Below, piece after piece: positions 7,022 through 14,626 of a stretch of 21,268 bases of DNA. The stretch covers positions 1 through 21,268 of the forward strand of contig JBHIEG010000026.1 of NCBI GenBank assembly GCA_046760505.1, in the 5' to 3' direction. How positions within the stretch are numbered: the stretch's first letter is position 1; each line of letters opens with the position of its first letter. The stretch is from CAYFZR01 sp046760505 [NCBI: Candidatus Hydrothermarchaeota archaeon]. Lineage in GTDB: Archaea; CAYFZR01. The notes beneath the pieces are model-generated. The model had not been told where the DNA came from. It ran no database searches and worked only from the letters and a program-made list of their open reading frames with translations. The translations under genes were made by a program, and so were the position numbers.

Positions 7022-7029
7022 AGTCTCTC

Positions 7030-7401
7030 CTAGTTTGCTTTTATTTCTCTTGAAAGAACGGATAAAGGATGTCCTTTAGATCTCAAGGCTAAATTTCGAC
7101 ACATAAGACTTCCTGAAGTGACGTTATATCCTTTTTTCTCCAATGAATCCTGAAGTTTCTCCAGAAAACACGCGGCCTCGTCTACGAAGCATGACTCACA
7201 ATTTTTGAAGGGAGAGGAAGGGTATAACACAATATTTTTTGTTTTAACCTTCGATGCGACGTCCTCTATTTCTTTCACGGCTCCCTCTACTGATTTTAAC
7301 TCGTGTTCTAGGTCGCATTCTGTAATCATTACGGTTAATGCATTTGTTACTCTCTTATTTTCGATCTCTGTGAAGTCCGTGTGAACGAATAAAAATCTCA
7401 T
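7030..7401 (-). CDS. Inactive paralogue of ThrRS editing domain
   Basis: A 123-residue divergent copy of the next gene's product. The shared frame is clear: MRFLFVHTDF against MKILFIHSDY, VASKVKTKNIVLYP against VAEKVKAKDIVLYP, and SKGHPLSVLSREI against CKGHPLSELSRSI. All four key positions differ: His80 becomes Pro64, Tyr117 becomes Cys101, Lys118 becomes Arg102 and Glu131 becomes Val115. It has gained a cysteine cluster around 68-78 (NCESCFVDEAAC). It is probably a non-catalytic partner, since the editing domain and the related DTD fold form dimers, or it has a new ligand. Eight bp separate it from the active copy, and it is divergent from threonine synthase. Confidence 0.78.
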   Translation of the reverse strand: MRFLFVHTDFTEIENKRVTNALTVMITECDLEHELKSVEGAVKEIEDVASKVKTKNIVLYPSSPFKNCESCFVDEAACFLEKLQDSLEKKGYNVTSGSLMCRNLALRSKGHPLSVLSREIKAN

Positions 7402-7524
7402 TCAATCGCCCATCAAATTCACCTGCTAATTACCTTTATCCTTTTCGCCCTCTTATTACCGCTATGCATATTATAAGCGAAAAATATTAATAATAGTGAT
7501 TTTTAAGTTAAGCGAGGTGTTTCA
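7402..7524. promoter_or_regulatory. Divergent promoter, ThrRS-edit / thrC
   Basis: A 123-bp AT-rich gap between the leftward editing-domain operon and rightward thrC. For thrC, TTATAAGC at 7471-7478 or AAATATTA near 7483-7490 can serve as TATA, and GAGGTGT at 7513-7519 is the RBS. For the leftward operon the complementary tract around 7465-7478 is also TATA-like (CTTATAATATGC). Control elements are probably shared, but no clear operator repeat is seen. Confidence 0.4.
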
Positions 7525-8796
7525 ATGCATGTCATAGGATTAAGGTGCAGAGAGTGTGGAAAAGAGTATCCCCATGAACTACTGAATACATGTAATAAAT
7601 GTTTCGGTCCGCTTGAACCTGTCTACAATTTCGATTACATTCAAGAAAACATAAGTAAAAAAAATATCGAGAAGGGTCCCAGCAGTATTTGGAGGTACAG
7701 GATCCTTTTGCCTGTGGAAAGAGAAGAGGTTATAGATTTAGGCGGTGGTTATACTCCCCTGCATAAATGCAAAAATCTTGCCAAAGAATTGGGCTTGAAG
7801 GAACTTTATATAAAAGACGATACTGCAAACCCTACTAACTCTTTTAAGGATAGAGTAGTTCCAGTAGCAGTAACAAAGGCTTTAGAATTTAATATGGAAG
7901 CAGTAGGTTGTGCTTCCACGGGTAATTTAGCAGCAAGTCTTGCGGCTCATGCTGCTAAGGCAAATTTAGATGCATTCATATTCATTCCCTCCGGTTTAGA
8001 ACTAGGGAAAATAGTCCAGATGCTGATATTCGAGCCGAATGTAATAGCAGTGAGAGGCACATACGACGATGCAAATAGGCTCGCCACAGAAATCGCTGAT
8101 ATATATAACTGGGCCTTTGTTAACATAAACGTCAGACCTTATTATGTGGAAGGCTCAAAGACAAGCGCCTACGAAATCGTCGAGCAACTAGACTGGACCA
8201 CGCCTGATAGAATAATCATACCAATGGCCAGCGGAGCGTTGTTCTGCTCAATTGCCAGAGGCTTGAAAGAACTGGAAAAACTCGGTTTAATAGAGGAAAA
8301 CCATACAATGCTTACCGGAACCCAGCCTAAAGGGTGCAGCCCTATTGTGGATGCTTGGTTGGAGAAGAGGGATTACATAATACCAGTTGAAAAGCCGAAC
8401 ACAATAGCAAAGAGCCTAGCGATCGGAGATCCTGCTGATGGATACTATGCCCTAGAGACCATAAAAGAAACCAGAGGAAATGCATATGCCCCCACAGATA
8501 AAGAGCTGGTAGAAGCTATAAAACTGCTAGCAAGAACAGAGGGTATTTTTGCCGAACCAGGATCTGCAACTACAATAGCAGCCCTGAAAGCATTGCTAGA
8601 AAGTGGTGGCATAGAAAGAGATGAGAGAATCGTCTGTTATATAACCGGAAGCGGTCTGAAGACCACTGACTCTGTGGTAAACGAAACTATAAAACCCTAT
8701 GAAATAGATCCAACGGTAGAGTCCTTTAAGGAATATTTGGAAAAGGGGTGGTACCATGGCAAGGGTAAGGATAAGATTCTCTTCCGTGTTACATGA
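7525..8796 (+). CDS. thrC: Threonine synthase
   Basis: PLP-dependent threonine synthase (423 aa), converting O-phosphohomoserine to threonine and phosphate. The N-terminal zinc ribbon has C8, C11, C23 and C26 (CREC, CNKC). The PLP lysine is K108 in [17 protein letters not shown] binds substrate and cofactor phosphate, and [11 protein letters not shown] closes the site. ATG 7525 has GAGGTGT as RBS. The C terminus runs 41 bp into the MoaD-like gene, in another frame. It is divergent from two ThrRS editing-domain genes, so threonine supply and Ser/Thr proofreading neighbour each other here. Confidence 0.95.
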   Translation: MHVIGLRCRECGKEYPHELLNTCNKCFGPLEPVYNFDYIQENISKKNIEKGPSSIWRYRILLPVEREEVIDLGGGYTPLHKCKNLAKELGLKELYIKDDTANPTNSFKDRVVPVAVTKALEFNMEAVGCASTGNLAASLAAHAAKANLDAFIFIPSGLELGKIVQMLIFEPNVIAVRGTYDDANRLATEIADIYNWAFVNINVRPYYVEGSKTSAYEIVEQLDWTTPDRIIIPMASGALFCSIARGLKELEKLGLIEENHTMLTGTQPKGCSPIVDAWLEKRDYIIPVEKPNTIAKSLAIGDPADGYYALETIKETRGNAYAPTDKELVEAIKLLARTEGIFAEPGSATTIAALKALLESGGIERDERIVCYITGSGLKTTDSVVNETIKPYEIDPTVESFKEYLEKGWYHGKGKDKILFRVT

Positions 8797-9037
8797 TTTA
8801 ACGAGGGAAAGAGAAACAGAGTTAGAGGGCGTAAGCACGGTAAAGTCCCTGTTCAACACACTGGTGGAGAAGTACGGTAAGGAATTTAGTGAGAGAGTTT
8901 TAGACGATACAGGAAGACCAAGAAGATTCGTGAACGTCTATGTGAATGGCAAGGATATCAGGCATCTAAAATATATAGACACCGAACTGAACGATGGAGA
9001 TGAGGTCTCCATACTTCCCGCTGTGAGCGGTGGATGA
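8756..9037 (+). CDS. MoaD/SAMP-type ubiquitin-like sulfur carrier
   Basis: A 93-residue beta-grasp protein of the archaeal MoaD family. It opens [16 protein letters not shown], has the [14 protein letters not shown] and [16 protein letters not shown] segments and ends in the essential Gly-Gly. The C-terminal glycine is adenylated by an E1-like enzyme and then carries a thiocarboxylate or is conjugated to proteins, so it can serve molybdopterin or tungstopterin synthesis, tRNA thiolation or SAMPylation; which one cannot be decided here. ATG 8756 lies inside the end of thrC with RBS AAGGGGTGG, so the two genes are translationally coupled. No MoaE or E1 gene is in the window. Confidence 0.9.
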   Translation: MARVRIRFSSVLHDLTRERETELEGVSTVKSLFNTLVEKYGKEFSERVLDDTGRPRRFVNVYVNGKDIRHLKYIDTELNDGDEVSILPAVSGG

Positions 9038-9070
9038 ACCCTATTTCACAGTCTGTTCCATACATCAAGG

Positions 9071-9835
9071 CTATATATCAAAGAGATTGGAAGCATTCTC
9101 GTAGCAGGCTCTTTGAATATCCTTTTTTGGAATACCCATTTTCCTCATTTCTATCACAGATCTTGGTATTGCAAGAGGATCCGAAGGTATAGAGGATATA
9201 TCGCTATTCAAGATAAATTTAGATGATCCATATTCTTTTATAATCTCTGCCGCTTGTTTGTGGGTGAGTTTTGAGGGTGGTTGTATGGTCAGTCCTATGT
9301 ACACATCGGTATCCATGAGTCTCTCCACAAGATCTTTTGAAGCGTGATCTATCATTATTTTAGTTTGCTCTATTCCCTTTACCTCTACTATCTTTAAGAT
9401 TCTTTCCGCAATTTCAGTCTTGTTTTTCTTTGGTGTATGGGCTATTACCGGCATGTCCTTTTCAACAGCAAGGTCTACTTGTTTTTCCAAGATCTTTTCC
9501 TCTACATCACTTGCATTTTCTAAACCTACTTCCCCTATGGCAACCACGTATCTCTCATTCAATAACTTCGAAAGTTTTTCAAGTAATTCATTCCAGCCTT
9601 TTGGTATTCCACTCGGGTGAATGCCAAGGGCAACATATAGCTCGAGATCATTATCCCTTGCTCTTTTTGTCTCAATCCTCAATAGCCTATCATAGTGGTC
9701 TAAATAAACATCAGCGCTACTCATTCTATAAACGTCGTGAGCGCATGTTATCGCCTTCACTATTCCCGAAATAGCCATCTTTTCAAAATCCTCATAACTT
9801 CTTGTATCAGCGTGAATGTGTGCATCGATGTACAT
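9071..9835 (-). CDS. TatD-like metal-dependent hydrolase (COG1099 type)
   Basis: TIM-barrel amidohydrolase-superfamily protein, 254 aa, resembling the archaeal TatD-like group. Metal-binding motifs in order are YIDAHIHAD (D4, H6, H8), AIGEVGLE (the bridging Glu), VIAHTPKK, IMIDHAS and LNSDISS with the final Asp. TatD relatives act as nucleases or phosphoesterases, but the archaeal subgroup has no established substrate. It is the second gene after thiDN on the minus strand, with about 30 bp between them and probable co-transcription. No link to thiamine metabolism is known to me. It converges on the MoaD-like gene. Confidence 0.85.
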   Translation of the reverse strand: MYIDAHIHADTRSYEDFEKMAISGIVKAITCAHDVYRMSSADVYLDHYDRLLRIETKRARDNDLELYVALGIHPSGIPKGWNELLEKLSKLLNERYVVAIGEVGLENASDVEEKILEKQVDLAVEKDMPVIAHTPKKNKTEIAERILKIVEVKGIEQTKIMIDHASKDLVERLMDTDVYIGLTIQPPSKLTHKQAAEIIKEYGSSKFILNSDISSIPSDPLAIPRSVIEMRKMGIPKKDIQRACYENASNLFDI

Positions 9836-9865
9836 GAATCCGCCCCTTTCGATTTTAAGCAGATT

Positions 9866-11212
9866 TTAAGCATTTACCCTTTCGGCTATATTGATCACAG
9901 TATTGACCATCTCTCCTATCGAATGGGAAAATATCATTATTAACTTTTCCTTGCCCACCTCACCCAGATCGCAGACGACATTTGGCAGTTTCTCAGATTT
10001 GCTAACAGCATATTCAATACCCCATTCCGTTGTCTTGCCTTCTATCCTTTTTATTTCCTCAGGCTCATATTTCCTGTCAAAAAAAGATACGCTCAGACCC
10101 ATTTTTTCGCATACCTCAACGATACGCTCCGAGTATTTTATGTTCATTGCTGCCTTTACGTCTGTATATTTCCTCATCGCGAGTAAAGCCTTTGCCATAT
10201 GTCTAGAAACATCGAACCACGGACAGTAAACCGCTTTTACTCCGTTTTTGATTTTTACAATTCTACCTTCAATTCCCGCTATTTCTCTCTCGTTCATCGC
10301 ATAGGGCAGTGCATAAACCAAATTTGATCCAACCTCAGGTATTAAGTCCATTACTCTATCGTTTGTCTCAAGAAGTTTGATTCCCTCTCTTAACTCTTTC
10401 AGGACTTCATATCTTTTGGATTCATTCATTAGATATGCAAGATGATAAACAGGTCCATTTCCCTTTCCTAGGGGTAGAGAATATTTTAATGATCTCGTAA
10501 CAAATTCTTTCCCCTCTCTTACAGCATTTAATATATCCTCTCCCTTTGCCAGATAGGCTGTTATGGCAGCGGAAAGGGTGCAACCTGTGCCGTGGGTATT
10601 CTCCGTAATGATTCTTTTTTCCCTAAACTCATGGATCTCCCCGTCCTTGTAGAGAATATCTGATGAATACTCCCCGGACAGGTGTCCTCCCTTTATCAGT
10701 ACATTCTCAACCCCCAAATCCGATATCTCTCTTGCTGCCTCTATGCATTCGGAAACAGACGAGATCTTCATCTCTGCTAGAACCTCTGCCTCCTCTACAT
10801 TTGGAGTTAAAAGATAGGCTCTGGGTATCAGTTCCTCTTTCATGATACTTATCGCACTCTCTTTTATCAGAGGTGTCCCGGACTTTGCAACCATTACTGG
10901 GTCTACAATCAACCTTTCCATCGAGTACTCATCCATTTTTTTAGCAACAATCTTTATGTTTTCTTCGTTGCTTAACATGCCGGTCTTTGCTGCGTCAACT
11001 CCTATATCTGAAAAAACTGCATCTATCTGTGCGCTAACTGTATCTGGCTCTATATCTTGTATTTTAAGGACTCCTGTTGTATTTTGAGCAGTTACAGAGG
11101 TTATCACGCTCATCGCGTAAACTCCAAGGCTTTCCATCGTTTTTATGTCTGCTTGGATTCCTGCTCCACCTCCACTGTCAGAGCCTGCTATGGTTAAGCC
11201 CCTTGGAATCAT
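9866..11212 (-). CDS. thiDN: HMP-P kinase / thiamine-phosphate synthase fusion
   Basis: Bifunctional thiamine biosynthesis enzyme (448 aa). Residues 1-260 are ThiD: AGSDSGGGAGIQADIKT (9-25), VDPVMVAKSG (103-112) and NTHGTGCTLSAA (205-216) with C211 in the anion hole. It phosphorylates HMP and HMP-P. Residues about 265-448 are ThiN, the archaeal replacement for ThiE, which joins HMP-PP and thiazole phosphate: LIPEVGSNLVYALPYA (290-305), GRIV (316-319), VSRHMAKALL (335-344) with catalytic-type H338, and AMNIKY (355-360). Start ATG 11212 has a strong RBS (TAGGAGGT). A TATA-like GATATAAAC (minus strand, 11254-11262) would give a short leader. Confidence 0.95.
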   Translation of the reverse strand: MIPRGLTIAGSDSGGGAGIQADIKTMESLGVYAMSVITSVTAQNTTGVLKIQDIEPDTVSAQIDAVFSDIGVDAAKTGMLSNEENIKIVAKKMDEYSMERLIVDPVMVAKSGTPLIKESAISIMKEELIPRAYLLTPNVEEAEVLAEMKISSVSECIEAAREISDLGVENVLIKGGHLSGEYSSDILYKDGEIHEFREKRIITENTHGTGCTLSAAITAYLAKGEDILNAVREGKEFVTRSLKYSLPLGKGNGPVYHLAYLMNESKRYEVLKELREGIKLLETNDRVMDLIPEVGSNLVYALPYAMNEREIAGIEGRIVKIKNGVKAVYCPWFDVSRHMAKALLAMRKYTDVKAAMNIKYSERIVEVCEKMGLSVSFFDRKYEPEEIKRIEGKTTEWGIEYAVSKSEKLPNVVCDLGEVGKEKLIMIFSHSIGEMVNTVINIAERVNA

Positions 11213-11454
11213 TCTTTACCTCCTAATTTTTTATAATTCTGTAATTCGTATTTGTTTATATCATATTTGATGAAATAATTTTTGATTAAATCGATATTCG
11301 AAGTACTACCTGACAATTTTTTCAAATCAGGAGGTTCTTGCCTTTATGCCATCTCAGCACGAGAATCATCTTTCAGGTCTTGTTTTTAGGTGTCTCTTAA
11401 ATATCTGCGAAAAGTTGATATTAGTTTAGAAAATAAAGTTAGTGCGGTGTAGTC
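11213..11454. promoter_or_regulatory. Divergent intergenic region thiDN / S26e-like
   Basis: 242 bp without a gene. Near thiDN: RBS TAGGAGGT and a minus-strand TATA-like box at 11254-11262. Near the plus-strand gene: CTTAAATAT at 11396-11404 is a good TATA candidate, with start expected near 11427 and RBS GGTG before ATG 11455. In the middle, CCTGA at 11310-11314 and TCAGG at 11328-11332 form a short inverted repeat around an A/T-rich loop, which could be an operator or a weak hairpin. Confidence 0.4.
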
Positions 11455-12432
11455 ATGCCAGTAAGTAAGGCGCCATATAAGAGAGGTTACAAGCATACGA
11501 AGTCAAGGGGTAGCGATCCAGCCGTATGGTGCGAGATGTGCGGGAGAAGGGTTCCCAGATTCAAGTCCTTCTCCAAGATCCAGAGCTTTTACATAGCTGA
11601 TCCTGTGGTAAGGGGAGTGGTAGATCAACATTCCTTCAACGTTAGAAAGGTATATTACTGTCCTAAATGCGCCAAATTCCTTGGAATAGTTGAAAAGAAA
11701 AGACAAAGGATGGAACAACCTAAAAGGATACCTGAAGTATCCGGTAACGTGATTATAAGAAAGATACACGGTCCAGAAGTGATGTTTAAGCATAAAGATT
11801 ATGCCTTCATCATAGATGTTGAAAATAAGAAGGAAAGAATAAAAAATTTGATAATCAGGCCCAAGACAATAGTTCAAAACATCAACCTCGAGCCAAAAGA
11901 GGTAAGGTTTGACGTTCCGGAAAAAACCATAAAACAAATACATTTTAGAGCGAGAGTTGATGATGAAGTAACAATAAAGGGAACCGCAATTTCGTTCGAG
12001 ATTCTTAAAGATGGGAGGCCTCTAGAAAATAAGGTTCATTACGTCAGCATAATGGACGAAAGTGCCCTGAACAAAGAAATAAAACTGGAGATAGAAAAGA
12101 GGTTAGAAAGGACAAAGATTACCGCCAACGAAATGTTAAAGGTTGAATTAGTGGTCAAAAACACCGGAGATTATCCTGCATACTTCGAAATAAAGGATAA
12201 AGTACCGAAGGGATGGTTAACAAGAGGAGACACAAGAGTACACAGTTATCTACAACCCAAGGAAGAATTGGTTCACGTATATCAGATGAAACCCTTTAAA
12301 GCAGGAAAATACAGGATACCAAGATGCGAGATGATGTACGAAGACGATCTCGAGGTTAAAAGGGTTCTCAGCAATGAGGTAACAGTAGAAGTATTGCCTG
12401 CAAAAAAAGCATCAAAGGTGCCCCTAGAATAA
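11455..12432 (+). CDS. S26e-like zinc domain fused to beta-sandwich domains
   Basis: A 325-residue protein. Residues 1-90 closely resemble ribosomal protein S26e: a basic start, C26-x2-C29 followed by GRRVPRFK, then NVRKVYYC-PKC (C69, C72) with AKFLGIV and a basic tail. S26e proteins end here, but this one continues. Residues about 95-205 are rich in beta strands (VMFKHKDYAFIIDVEN, KEVRFDVPEKTI). Residues about 205-318 look like a DUF11/CARDB-type Ig-like fold (LKVELVVKNTGDYPAYFEIKD, KAGKYRIPRCEMMYEDD). No signal peptide or membrane segment is seen. It may bind the ribosome or RNA through the S26e-like part, but that is inference. RBS GGTG. Function unknown. Confidence 0.75.
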   Translation: MPVSKAPYKRGYKHTKSRGSDPAVWCEMCGRRVPRFKSFSKIQSFYIADPVVRGVVDQHSFNVRKVYYCPKCAKFLGIVEKKRQRMEQPKRIPEVSGNVIIRKIHGPEVMFKHKDYAFIIDVENKKERIKNLIIRPKTIVQNINLEPKEVRFDVPEKTIKQIHFRARVDDEVTIKGTAISFEILKDGRPLENKVHYVSIMDESALNKEIKLEIEKRLERTKITANEMLKVELVVKNTGDYPAYFEIKDKVPKGWLTRGDTRVHSYLQPKEELVHVYQMKPFKAGKYRIPRCEMMYEDDLEVKRVLSNEVTVEVLPAKKASKVPLE

Positions 12433-12446
12433 ATGAGCAAGCAAAA

Positions 12447-13478
12447 TCATATGTCCCAGTAAGGAGATATCTTCCCCCTGATCCTATTGATTATTTCTGA
12501 GACCCTTTCCGTGATTTTCTGCTCTGGAGGTGGATTTGGTTCTTCAATGGATAATTCCAGGTCCCCTAATTCATTCAGAATGCTTAAAACACCGTAAGAA
12601 ATTCCATCTGGGTGATATCCTCCCTCGAGTAACATGGTAACTCTATTTTTGCATTTCTCAGAAATTTCTCTGATTAAAGAGGCAAATTTAACGAAAGTAT
12701 TTATACTGTACCCTAGGTCTGATATGGGATCTAGGAAATAACCATCAAACCCAGAGGAGACAAGGATGAACTCGGGCTTGAAACTCTCTGTTACTGGGAG
12801 CAGAATCTGGTTCATGATTGCCAGTGCCCCGGCACCAGAGGTCTTTGGAGGAACAGGAGCATTTATGTTAAAGCCCTCTCCCTCTCCCTTTCCTACATCA
12901 TCTATTGAACCCGTCCCCGGATAGAGAGGATGTTGATGGATCGAAAAGTAGAGCACCCCAGGATCCGAGTAAAATATATTTTCAGTACCATTCCCGTGAT
13001 GAGCATCAAAATCTATTATCAAAATTCTCTCTAAAAATCCCTTTAGATAATTAGCGCATACAGCAATGTTATTGAAATAACAAAATCCCCCTCCAAAGTC
13101 TTTACCTGCGTGATGTCCTGGAGGTCTGATCAGAGCAAATGAAAGTGAATGGTTTTCCATTGTTTCTTTAACCGCTTCTATTGCTCCGCTGACAGAAAGC
13201 AGGGCAATATCGTAGGTATTTTTATATACTGGGGTGTCCAGTGTAAGCATTCCACCCCTACTGCTCAGATCTTTCACAAGTTTGACGTAGGTGCTTTCAT
13301 GAGTTTTTTCAACCAAGTGGGAATTCAGTGATTTGGGCTCAATTTTATTAACTTTCTGAAAAATCTCATAAACCTCAAGGAGATCAATGACCGATTGAAG
13401 TCTTTTTGGGTTTTCTGGGTGTCTTGATCCGGGATCGTGCTCCAAGTATTTGGGATGATAGATGATTGATATTCTCAT
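12447..13478 (-). CDS. Histone-deacetylase-family zinc amidohydrolase
   Basis: HDAC/AcuC/acetylpolyamine amidohydrolase superfamily, 343 aa. It removes acyl groups from acyl-lysine or acyl-polyamine. Motifs: SRHPENPKRL near the N terminus, RPPGHHAGKDFGGGFCYFNN (118-137) with catalytic H122/H123, IDFDAHHGNGTE (155-166) with zinc ligands D158 and H160, and SSGFDGYFLDP with the third ligand D245; LLEGGYHPDG lines the active site. All catalytic residues are present. The last 50 residues are Pro/Glu-rich and then helical. A TATA-like tract (minus strand, 13498-13506) lies about 25 nt before ATG 13478, so the mRNA is probably leaderless. It converges on the S26e-like gene. Protein and polyamine substrates are both possible. 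Confidence 0.92.
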   Translation of the reverse strand: MRISIIYHPKYLEHDPGSRHPENPKRLQSVIDLLEVYEIFQKVNKIEPKSLNSHLVEKTHESTYVKLVKDLSSRGGMLTLDTPVYKNTYDIALLSVSGAIEAVKETMENHSLSFALIRPPGHHAGKDFGGGFCYFNNIAVCANYLKGFLERILIIDFDAHHGNGTENIFYSDPGVLYFSIHQHPLYPGTGSIDDVGKGEGEGFNINAPVPPKTSGAGALAIMNQILLPVTESFKPEFILVSSGFDGYFLDPISDLGYSINTFVKFASLIREISEKCKNRVTMLLEGGYHPDGISYGVLSILNELGDLELSIEEPNPPPEQKITERVSEIINRIRGKISPYWDI

Positions 13479-13556
13479 GCTTTCATCTGATTTCTTTTTA
13501 TATAAAATTTTATCACGAAAAGCATAAATAAGCTCTTCATTTAAATGTTATATTGA

Positions 13557-13631
13557 GCGGTCGTAGTATAGGTTGGTCTAGTACATCGGCCTGCCACGCC
13601 GAGAACCCGGGTTCAAATCCCGGCGGCCGCA
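13557..13631 (+). tRNA. tRNA-Gly (GCC)
   Basis: A complete cloverleaf of 75 nt. The acceptor stem GCGGTCG pairs with CGGCCGC (one G-T). The anticodon stem is TCGGC/GCCGA around CTGCCAC, giving anticodon GCC. The T arm is CCGGG/CCCGG around TTCAAAT. The discriminator is A, and CCA is not encoded (CTT follows). No intron. A TATA-like ATAAATAA lies about 30 bp upstream, and a T-run at 13652-13659 may end the transcript. Confidence 0.95.
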
Positions 13632-13870
13632 CTTAAGACCTATTTAAACTTATTTTTTTAAATAATCCTAATCGCATCTACTATTCTATCAAAAAATATC
13701 TATCAAAAATATTATTCAGAGGTACATTCTGATACATTCTGGAGAAGTCTGACTCGTGTCAGAAAAAATCAGTTATAGCAATTCTTTAACAATTTTGAAT
13801 CGTATTACAAGCGTCTGACAAAATCGAAAGATTTTTAGACTTTGTTTTATAAAAATGAAGTGGGTACGCT
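13632..13870. repeat. Intergenic region with short tandem duplications
   Basis: No gene is seen in these 239 bp. They contain two near-identical 14-mers in tandem (CTATCAAAAAATAT at 13686-13699, CTATCAAAAATATT at 13700-13713), a 10-bp tandem pair (TACATTCTGA 13723-13732, TACATTCTGG 13733-13742) and an inverted repeat TCTGAC/GTCAGA at 13748-13763 followed by an A-run. TTTTATAAAA at 13845-13854 is a TATA candidate for the next gene. Confidence 0.5.
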
Positions 13871-14626
13871 ATGAATCTGCCAATTTTGCTGCTGCTCGTC
13901 TTTTTAATTGTTCCCATAAGGGGAGATGTAATCCTTGAGTCTACAGTCATTCCGGACCCCATACCCAAGGATGGCTCAGGGGTTCTAATCGTGGATGTTA
14001 GCGTTGTCAAGGACGATGACCCCCTTACAAAGGATACAGCCTACGATTTTTATTTAGAGATTTCATCAGATGCTTTCAAGGGGGAAAATTATATCAAAAC
14101 CAGACCCATAAATCTCCCTGTTAATACGAGCAAGAGCTACCAATTCGATATCAATCCAATTTCATCTGGAAAAGTAGACATCAAGGCTAAATACGGGATA
14201 ATCGTCTGTACAGATGATTACTGTCCCATAGAGCCGAACAAATTTGAGACAAAGACGCTATCAGTTTCATTTGAAGTATCAGATGAATACGCGCCATTAG
14301 GCTACACCGACATAGTAAAAGCAAAGGATATGCTTAAGAAGAATTATGAGAAGAGTTTTGAGGACATAAAAGATCTGAACACAACCATAGTTTCTTTAAG
14401 AGAAAAGTCATCACGCTTAAAAGATGCTTACCTTTCCACGCTATCGAGATATAATTTAAAGAAAGAAAAATTCGAGTATTTTGTAAAAGAAATGGATAGA
14501 GTCAAGAAAGAGAAGATCCTGATCGATTTTTTCTTATTTTTCTCCATTACATCGATCATGGTTAACGATTACATCAAATTAAGGAGAGGAAAAAAATGGC
14601 GAATAGTAAGATGGTCCTACCGATAG
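13871..14626 (+). CDS. Membrane-anchored DsbD-alpha-like exported protein
   Basis: 251 aa. Residues 1-18 form a signal peptide. Residues 19-137 are a beta-sandwich whose end, KYGIIVCTDDYCPIEPNKF, resembles the redox pair region of the DsbD N-terminal domain (Tyr, then Cys, a few acidic residues, Cys, Pro). C113 and C118 are the only cysteines. Residues about 147-216 form a coiled coil, about 217-234 a membrane helix, and the last 15 are strongly basic, placing the C terminus in the cytoplasm. The body lies outside the cell. The TATA box at 13845-13854 suggests a leaderless message from ATG 13871. Its 3' end overlaps the next gene by 31 bp. DsbD-alpha homology is by motif and context only. Confidence 0.7.
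   Translation: MNLPILLLLVFLIVPIRGDVILESTVIPDPIPKDGSGVLIVDVSVVKDDDPLTKDTAYDFYLEISSDAFKGENYIKTRPINLPVNTSKSYQFDINPISSGKVDIKAKYGIIVCTDDYCPIEPNKFETKTLSVSFEVSDEYAPLGYTDIVKAKDMLKKNYEKSFEDIKDLNTTIVSLREKSSRLKDAYLSTLSRYNLKKEKFEYFVKEMDRVKKEKILIDFFLFFSITSIMVNDYIKLRRGKKWRIVRWSYR

Noticed and set aside
10663-11087. Open frames on the plus strand opposite thiDN
   Set aside because: They lie inside a well-supported enzyme gene, have no RBS or domain signal, and their composition is that expected for antisense of coding DNA.
11300-11400. Possible TPP riboswitch before thiDN (minus strand shows CTGAGA and later GAACCT-CCTGA)
   Set aside because: The conserved GTAGGGA part, a P3 hairpin and the usual P4/P5 pairing are missing, and a TATA-like box lies closer to the start (11254-11262), leaving the motif outside a likely transcript.
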